Of a DNA stretch of 64,000 nucleotides, positions 58,975 to 64,000 are shown piece by piece. The notes under the pieces are model-generated. The model was given only the letters and a program-made list of their open reading frames with translations. It searched no databases and had not been told where the DNA came from. The number at the start of each line of letters is the position of its first letter. Within the stretch, counting starts at the first letter, position 1. The DNA comes from Ashinkailepas kermadecensis (lineage: Eukaryota > Arthropoda > Thecostraca > Neolepadidae). The stretch spans positions 754,610 to 818,609 of the forward strand of contig JAOTOM010005053.1 of NCBI GenBank assembly GCA_034440615.1, in the 5' to 3' direction. A program made the translations under genes and the position numbers.

Positions 58975-59130
58975 TGGCAATATGTGGCGTATGGCGTGCC
59001 TGTAGGGTCTTGGTTGGCTCCTTTGCTGCATTCCTTGTTTATAAGCGATTCATCCGCAAACGTTCAGTCAGGCTGTCTGCTGTACCCAGACAATGCACAA
59101 GTGCATCGCAGCATTATATCAACAGCTGAT
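58975..59130 (+). pseudogene. decayed non-LTR reverse transcriptase fragment
   Basis: Plus-strand frame reads YGVPVGSWLAPLLHSLFISD and, after a short spacer, GCLLYPDNAQVHRSI. This parallels GVPQGSxLxPLLFxLxINDL followed by xxLYADDxxxYRSI in non-LTR reverse transcriptases. The catalytic YADD has become YPDN, and the spacing is shortened by deletion. It begins only about 140 bp after the tail of the L2-like element, but is too diverged to say whether it belongs to that family. Confidence 0.6.
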
Positions 59131-59169
59131 GGAAGGCTGCTATTTGGCAAACCTGATGTCGATGACGCA

Positions 59170-59262
59170 GTGAGGCCTGGTCTCCAGATGACTGACGCTG
59201 AACGAAACACAATGTAAAACCTGATCTCCAGACGACTGACGCTGAATGCAACACCATGTAAC
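59170..59262. repeat. 44-bp duplication
   Basis: CTCCAGATGACTGACGCTGA and CTCCAGACGACTGACGCTGA at 44-bp spacing. Confidence 0.85.
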
Positions 59263-59584
59263 ACGTGCACACAACATCACATCAGCTCTCAGGCGCACAC
59301 CTGTCCAGAATAAGCATATTTGCTGTTTGTGTAGAACTGAAGACGGAGTTCGCGAGTTGGGTATCATTCCCAATAACAAACCATTAGCTGCGCTTACTCC
59401 CTCTCAACAGTTCCCGAAGCCAGTTGACACAGTATGCGTCTACTTAGTGGTCACTTTAGGTCAGCCTGACACAGCATGTTAAGTTCATCCACCGTGCATG
59501 GTTCATTTCAAAACACGTCCTGTTGATCCTGTTCATCTTTAGCTCAGCATTCTATTCGGTTCTCGCGGCCACGTGGACTCTTCG

Positions 59585-60150
59585 ACCCAGTGGTCTCCCG
59601 TGACCTAGTGTCATCACCCGACAAGCAGCAGTGACAGACACAGTGATATCCCGTGACCTGCTACCATCACCCGACAAACAGCAGTGACGCAGACCCAGTG
59701 GTGTCCCGTGACCTGCTGCCATCACCCGACAAACAGCAGTGACGAAGACCCAGTGGTGTCCCGTGACCTGCTGCCATCACCCGACAAACAGCAGTGATAC
59801 AGACCCAGTGGTGTCCCGTGACCTGCTGGCATCACCCGACAAACAGCAGTGATACAGACCCAGTGGTGTCCCGTGACCTGCTGCCATCACCCGACAAACA
59901 GCAGTGACGCAGACCCAGTGGTGTCCCGTGACCTGCTGGCATCACCCGACAAACAGCAGTGATACAGACCCAGTGGTGTCCCGTGACCTGCTGCCATCAC
60001 CCGACAAACAGCAGTGACGCAGACCCAGTGGTGTCCCGTGACCTGCTGCCATCACCCGACAAACAGCAGTGACGCAGACCCAGTGGTGTCCCGTGACCTG
60101 CTGCCATCACCCGACAAACAGCAGTGGCACAGACCCAGTGATGTCACTCA
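59585..60150. repeat. 55-bp minisatellite abutting the CH1 exon donor
   Basis: Ten units with CCAGTGGTGTCCCGTGACCT and CATCACCCGACAAACAGCAG. The last unit ends within about 10 bp of the exon's gtgagt. Confidence 0.96.
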
Positions 60151-60151
60151 C

Positions 60152-60213
60152 CTTCTTCAGATGTTTGTTAAGCCATTTTGTGAACGTCTTCTTCTGTATG
60201 GCGTCCCGCTCGT
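60152..60213 (-). CDS. spectraplakin CH1-domain exon, 62 bp (short stop / MACF1 / dystonin-like)
   Basis: Seen: after the acceptor (cgcttacag) the exon reads x-ERDAI-QKKTFTKWLNKHLKK and ends at AAG/gtgagt. The QKKTFTKW motif is the first helix of the tandem calponin-homology actin-binding domain in the spectrin/plectin/dystrophin superfamily. Known: NKHL-K/I-K after TKW is typical of plectin and spectraplakins, whereas beta-spectrin and dystrophin differ there. ERDAI matches arthropod Shot better than vertebrate plectin, from memory. The 62-bp length with a split Asp codon at the 5' side is also the length I recall for the equivalent dystrophin exon. The protein links actin to microtubules and intermediate-filament or adhesion sites in the cytoplasm. 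The exon lies directly beside a 55-bp minisatellite (59585-60150). Confidence 0.92.
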
Positions 60214-60280
60214 CTGTAAGCGAGGAGAAAGAAGTCAGGTCATGTCAAAACACAGTACAGCGTAGCGTCGCGGGTCTTAC
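60214..60280 (-). other. putative 67-bp phase-1 intron
   Basis: Minus-strand intron starting gtaaga and ending in a pyrimidine-rich stretch, ttctttctcctcgcttacag. The acceptor is certain because it abuts a recognisable CH-domain exon. The donor depends on the candidate exon upstream. Confidence 0.45.
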
Positions 60281-60404
60281 CCAACTCCGGGGACCCATGA
60301 CAAAAGGAAACGTAGGTCACTGAATTCGCCCGCAGGCGACTTCCAAGGATCCCTTCGGCCTTTGAGAAGACCTTGAGGTCGACTATGAGCATCTGATTCC
60401 GCAT
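60281..60404 (-). CDS. putative first coding exon of the spectraplakin gene
   Basis: Candidate upstream exon, inferred. On the minus strand an in-frame TAA is followed within nine bases by ATG (60404-60402), with a second in-frame ATG at 60392-60390. The frame stays open for 41 codons plus one base and ends at a good donor (TTGG/gtaaga). The single leftover G joins the AC that begins the next exon, giving the Asp codon that precedes ERD in this family, so splice phase and reading frame fit. The encoded peptide begins MRNQMLIVDLKVFSKAEG. I recognise no domain in it, which is normal because spectraplakins use many unrelated alternative first exons. The intron to the next exon would be only 67 bp. 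A short open frame with matching phase can arise by chance, so this is moderate support only. Confidence 0.45.
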
Positions 60405-60909
60405 ATGCACGTATTATTTGGATGCCTATACAATGTGGGGTTATTATTTCTTATCTCGTGCCCGTCCCCGAGCAAGACCACGAGCGAGCGTCTGCCCATC
60501 GCACGAGCCTGTGATGAGCCCGTGAGCTCTGCTCCGAAGCTCAAGCTAGGGCACTGCCCAGCAGTACATCAGCAAATCGTTCAGACACTGGACTCCAGCC
60601 ACGTCGAACACTGGCTGATCAGTCCAACCGTCCGACAAGACGACACACAGCGGCGGGTCACCGGCGCAGCGCCAGCGGTCACCGGCGCAGCGCCAGCGGT
60701 CAGCCACACCGCCGACCCGGCCGGGCCGCGCCTGTCATCGGCTCCGACAGACAACAGCTGCCGCCGCAGCCGCTGTCGGGCCGCCGCTGCCGGCCCGCCG
60801 CGCGCCCGCGCCGCACTCTCCGGCCGCTGACCTCAGACCTGCCGCACGCTTGTGACTGCAGTGCAGAGCTGCACGGCGTGCGCGCCGCGAGCCAACCCAA
60901 CGCGGGCAT
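60405..60909. other. region upstream of the candidate first exon
   Basis: If 60281-60404 is a first coding exon, its 5' untranslated region and promoter should lie here. It turns CpG-rich from about 60640, with a doubled GTCACCGGCGCAGCGCCAGC at 60657 and 60678. No TATA box or other element could be assigned. Confidence 0.35.
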
Positions 60910-61590
60910 CAGCAACGGAACGGTCACTTGGCACGCCCTGTCAATGGGTGCCTGGTGCCGGCCTTGGCGAGCCGTCGCCATATCTGGAACGGTCACTTGG
61001 TACACTGTGCCAACGGGTGCCTGGTGCCGGCCTTGGCGAGCCGTCGCCATATCTGGAACGGTCACTTGGTACACTGTGCCAACGGGTGCCTGGTGCCGGC
61101 CTTGGCGAGCCGTCGCCATATCTGGAACGGTCACTTGGTACACTGTGCCAACGGGTGCCTGGTGCCGGCCTTGGCGAGCCGTCGCCATATCTGGAACGGT
61201 CACTTGGTACACTGTGCGAATGGGTGCCTGGTGCCGGCCTTGGCGAGCCGTCGCCATATCTGGAACGGTCACTTGGTACACTGTGCCAATGGGTGCCTGG
61301 TGCCGGCCTTGGCGAGCCGTCGCCATATCTGGAACGGTCACTTGGTACCCTGTGCCAACGGGTGCCTGGTGCCGGCCTTGGCGAGCCGTCGCCATATCTG
61401 GAACGGTCACTTGGTACACTGTGCCAATGGGTGCCTGGTGCCGGCCTTGGCGAGCCGTCGCCATATCTGGAACGGTCACTTGGTACCCTGTGCCAACGGG
61501 TGCCTGGTGCCGGCCTTGGCGAGCCGTCGCCATATCTGGAACGGTCACTTGGTACACTGTGCCAATGGGTGCCTGATACCGATCTTGGCA
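60910..61590. repeat. 69-bp minisatellite
   Basis: Ten units with GGAACGGTCACTTGGTACAC and GCCTGGTGCCGGCCTTGGCG. Open in all frames because 69 is a multiple of 3. Confidence 0.97.
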
Positions 61591-61637
61591 AGCAGTCACC
61601 GTATACGTGCATGCTTAGACGCGCTCACACACACGTA

Positions 61638-61728
61638 TAAAATAAATAAATAAATATACATACATACATACATACATACATACATACTCACACTCATCAT
61701 CATCATATCATCTCTCTCTTTTCATACA

Positions 61729-61786
<58 letters not shown>

Positions 61787-61830
61787 GTGTATATATATAT
61801 ATATATATAACTATATATAACTATAAATAT
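61638..61830. repeat. compound microsatellite (AAAT)n, (ATAC)n, (TA)n
   Basis: CATACATA runs and a TATATATA run up to about 61826. Confidence 0.95.
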
Positions 61831-61849
61831 CACTGAGCACGAGAATATA

Positions 61850-61950
61850 TACTTTCGAAGCCCAGCTATCTTGGAGAGCACTGAGCATGCGAATCTCGAC
61901 TTTCGAAGCCCAGCTGCATTGGAAGGCACCGAGCATGCGAATCTCGACTA
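61850..61950. repeat. ~56-bp tandem duplication
   Basis: ACTTTCGAAGCCCAGCT and GCATGCGAATCTCGACT recur with 52-56-bp spacing. Confidence 0.8.
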
Positions 61951-62920
61951 GAAGCTTCTTCACCGTTGAGCCCGTCAAATTGTATCCATAACTGAATACC
62001 CGTCACCTTCAACTTTCCTTCCCATACCTCCCCCTCCTTTCCTCTCCGAAGCTGTTCAGCTTTAGAGCTCTACATCCCAAGGATGAGAACCAAACAAAGC
62101 AAAAGATCACCCTTCCCTACGAAAAAAATATAGCAAGCACATGCAAAGGATATGAAAGAGCTGTGCATGGCACTGCGAACGTCATCATTACGACCACGAT
62201 CCCTGACCAAGCTCGACGTTTCCATTTACTACATTGACATAACCGTGCGTTGCCTTTCCGACGAAAGCAATTGAAATGGCCACCATAGTCCACCGATACA
62301 GCCGCTCAAGAGAACACAGTCTGTTTCACAAGGAAGGTGATTTCACTGTCATAGCATAGATAAACAGCTCCGATTGTGGATTCCACCGATGCTGTTTCAG
62401 TCGGCGGGGACTGGAAGTTGAGCCCACGTCCAGGGGTAAAACGAGACGGACTTGTTTCGGATATCAACTGCCTGACACATCCAGCGGTAGAGTACTTATA
62501 GCGACAGCACCAGCGGTGAGGTCTCATTACCCAACCAAAAGTTGCTCCCGGCAGATTCAATGACAATGGAGAAGGAATGTCCGAATGCTCCGAACAGTAT
62601 ATGAAGGGAGACTTGGGGGCAGGCACAGGATAGATACCTGGGTCACTACACCTGGGGACCACTTGGGGGACTGGCACAGGAGCCCTGAGCCCCTCCGGTG
62701 ACATGTGGGGGCGGGGCGCATTAGAAGTACAGGTGCGTGGGTAGGGCCGGCCAGTCCGGAGCTGGATGTGGGGGGTGACTCGGGCGACAGGTGCAGGAGA
62801 GCCATGGTCAGTCTGAGGGCAGGTGGGGGTGGTCCCCGGTCACCCTGGAGACGGGCGCCGGGCCTGGGTGACGACCGTATCGGGTCAGGTCGGCGGCCAG
62901 CTGGAGTCGTGGTACGTGAC
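61951..62920. other. unassigned sequence
   Basis: Unique. Minus-strand proline/glycine-rich frames show no domain. Confidence 0.5.
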
Positions 62921-62929
62921 AGCGCACAC

Positions 62930-63790
62930 TCGCACACCGGCCGGCGGTGTAAGGCGACACGCCAGCAGTGGCCACGGAGCCAGCCAGCCAGCCGGCCAGC
63001 CAGCCACACCGGCCGGCGGTGTAAGGCGACACGCCAGCAGTGGCCACTGAGCCAACCCGTCAGCCGGCCAGCCAGCCGGCCAGCCAGCCACACCGGCCGG
63101 CGGTGTAAGGCGACACGCCAGCAGTGACCACTGAGCCAACCCGTCAGCCGGCCAGCCAGCCGGCCAGCCAGCCACACCGGCCGGCGGTGTAAGGCGACAC
63201 GCCAGCAGTGGCCACGGAGCCGGCCAGCCAGCCGGCCAGCCAGCCACACCGGCCGGCGGTGTAAGGCGACACGCCAGCAGTGGCCACGGAGCCAGCCAGC
63301 CAGCCAGCCAGCCAGCCGGCCAGCCGGCCAGCCAGCCACACCGGCCGGCGGTGTAAGGCGACACGCCAGCAGTGGCCACTGAGCCAACCCGTCAGCCAGC
63401 CGGCCAGCCGGCCAGCCAGCCACACCGGCCGGCGGTGTAAGGCGACACGCCAGCAGTGGCCACTGAGCCAACCCGTCAGCCGGCCAGCCAGTCAGCCAGT
63501 CAGCCGGCCAGCCGGCCAGCCAGCCACACCGGCCGGCGGTGTAAGGCGACATGCCAGCAGTGGCCACTGAGCCAACCCGTCAGCCAGCCAGCCGGCCAGC
63601 CGGCCAGCTCGTCAGCCCGTCAGCCCGTCAGTCCGCCAGTCCGTCAGCCCATCAGTCTGCCAGCCCGCCGCCGCCAGCCGCCTCCGCCAGCCGCCAGTCG
63701 CCAGCCCGCCAGTCCGCCAGTCCGCCAGTCCGCCAGTCAGCCCGTCAGCCCGTCAGCCCGTCAGCCTGTCAGCCCGCCAGCCGGCTCCGC
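62930..63790. repeat. variable-length minisatellite with (CCAGCCGG)n spacers
   Basis: Eight copies of a constant block (CACACCGGCCGGCGGTGTAA, GGCGACACGCCAGCAGTGGC) separated by spacers of different numbers of GCCAGCCG/GCCAGCCA units. It dissolves at 63600-63790 into CAGCCCGT/CAGTCCGC octamers. Confidence 0.95.
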
Positions 63791-63872
63791 CATTGAAGTG
63801 TGCCCACGCAGCACGATAATGCACTTTTGAGCAGGTATGGAGCGACCGGCTTAACTGTAAGGGTTGCAAGAC

Positions 63873-64000
63873 CTTGCGGCTCTTTTTACGACACATTCAA
63901 CTGCTGGGCCATAGAGCGTCGCCAAACTCCTACGCCGATCGGTCGTGGATGGACTCGGTAATCCCGCCGGTTGCGGGATTCGAACCCACGATCTTACGAC
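63873..64000 (-). mobile_element. tRNA-derived SINE, second subfamily, cut by the window end
   Basis: On the minus strand: GTCGTAAGATCGTGGGTTCG (B box), AATCCCGCAACCGGCGGGAT, body CACGACCGATCGGCGTAGGA, then GGCGACGCTCTATGGCCCAG and AATGTGTCGTAAAAAGAGCC. The CGACGC...GTGTCG stem is kept. The head (A box) lies beyond the window. Confidence 0.85.

Larger units (their letters stand above)
22015..60151 (-). other. giant 38.1-kb intron inside the CH1-coding region
   Basis: Defined by the donor after the 62-bp exon (gtgagt, complement of 60146-60151) and the acceptor before the 90-bp exon (tttcag, complement of 22015-22020). It holds most of the minisatellites, the SINE copies at 28712, 49839 and 63873 (the last is upstream of the gene exons), and the L2-like LINE at 56.9 kb. 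The sequence shows both ends; that no alternative exon is skipped inside is an inference. Confidence 0.85.

Noticed and set aside
60852..61640. Overlapping long frames on both strands at 61 kb
   Set aside because: 69-bp minisatellite, open in several frames at once; no start, splice or homology support.

Overview
The window is animal nuclear DNA, and nearly all of it is intron. Two small exons on the minus strand (60152-60213, 62 bp; 21925-22014, 90 bp) encode consecutive pieces of the first calponin-homology domain of a spectraplakin/plectin-type cytolinker (short stop / MACF1 / dystonin family). Both have textbook splice sites and joinable reading frames. A possible first coding exon lies 67 bp upstream (60281-60404). 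The intron between the two certain exons is about 38.1 kb (22015-60151), and everything below 21925 belongs to the next intron. The exon residues resemble arthropod Shot more than vertebrate plectin, so I infer a protostome, probably an arthropod. The species cannot be named from the sequence.

The introns are packed with tandem repeats. I count about 40 minisatellite or microsatellite arrays covering roughly two fifths of the window by my own summed estimate. Unit lengths run from 4 bp to about 90 bp. The largest is a 37-bp array of about 4.6 kb (37.8-42.5 kb). Most very long open reading frames here are artefacts of arrays without stop codons.

Mobile elements: two head-to-tail copies of a CR1-like LINE sit inside a 25-bp minisatellite (6.95-10.62 kb). 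A second, L2/CR1-like LINE with an intact reverse transcriptase frame lies at 56.95-58.83 kb, followed by a decayed reverse transcriptase relic. A 4.36-kb hAT-like non-autonomous DNA element with a perfect 8-bp target duplication spans 14194-18555. Four copies of a tRNA-derived SINE are present, two with 13-14 bp target duplications. A 57-bp minisatellite (29.75-31.25 kb) appears to be built from the C-terminal zinc-knuckle coding segment of a LINE.

The most unusual signal is a family of very short insertions (about 19-55 bp). They carry only the 3' end of the SINE: a GGGCGC...GCGCCC stem followed by a CCCTAAAGCCCAAATAACC-like tail. Several copies are flanked by direct repeats of 10-17 bp, so they look like retro-insertions of a minimal hairpin RNA. 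The corresponding stem in the full SINE differs but keeps its pairing through compensating changes.

Other points are a partial exon duplication that creates an in-frame alternative 5' splice site, a 30-bp-arm foldback at 45.4 kb, a 14-bp-arm palindrome at 36.2 kb, and higher-order structure in several arrays. I found no tRNA gene outside the SINEs, and no rRNA or CRISPR.
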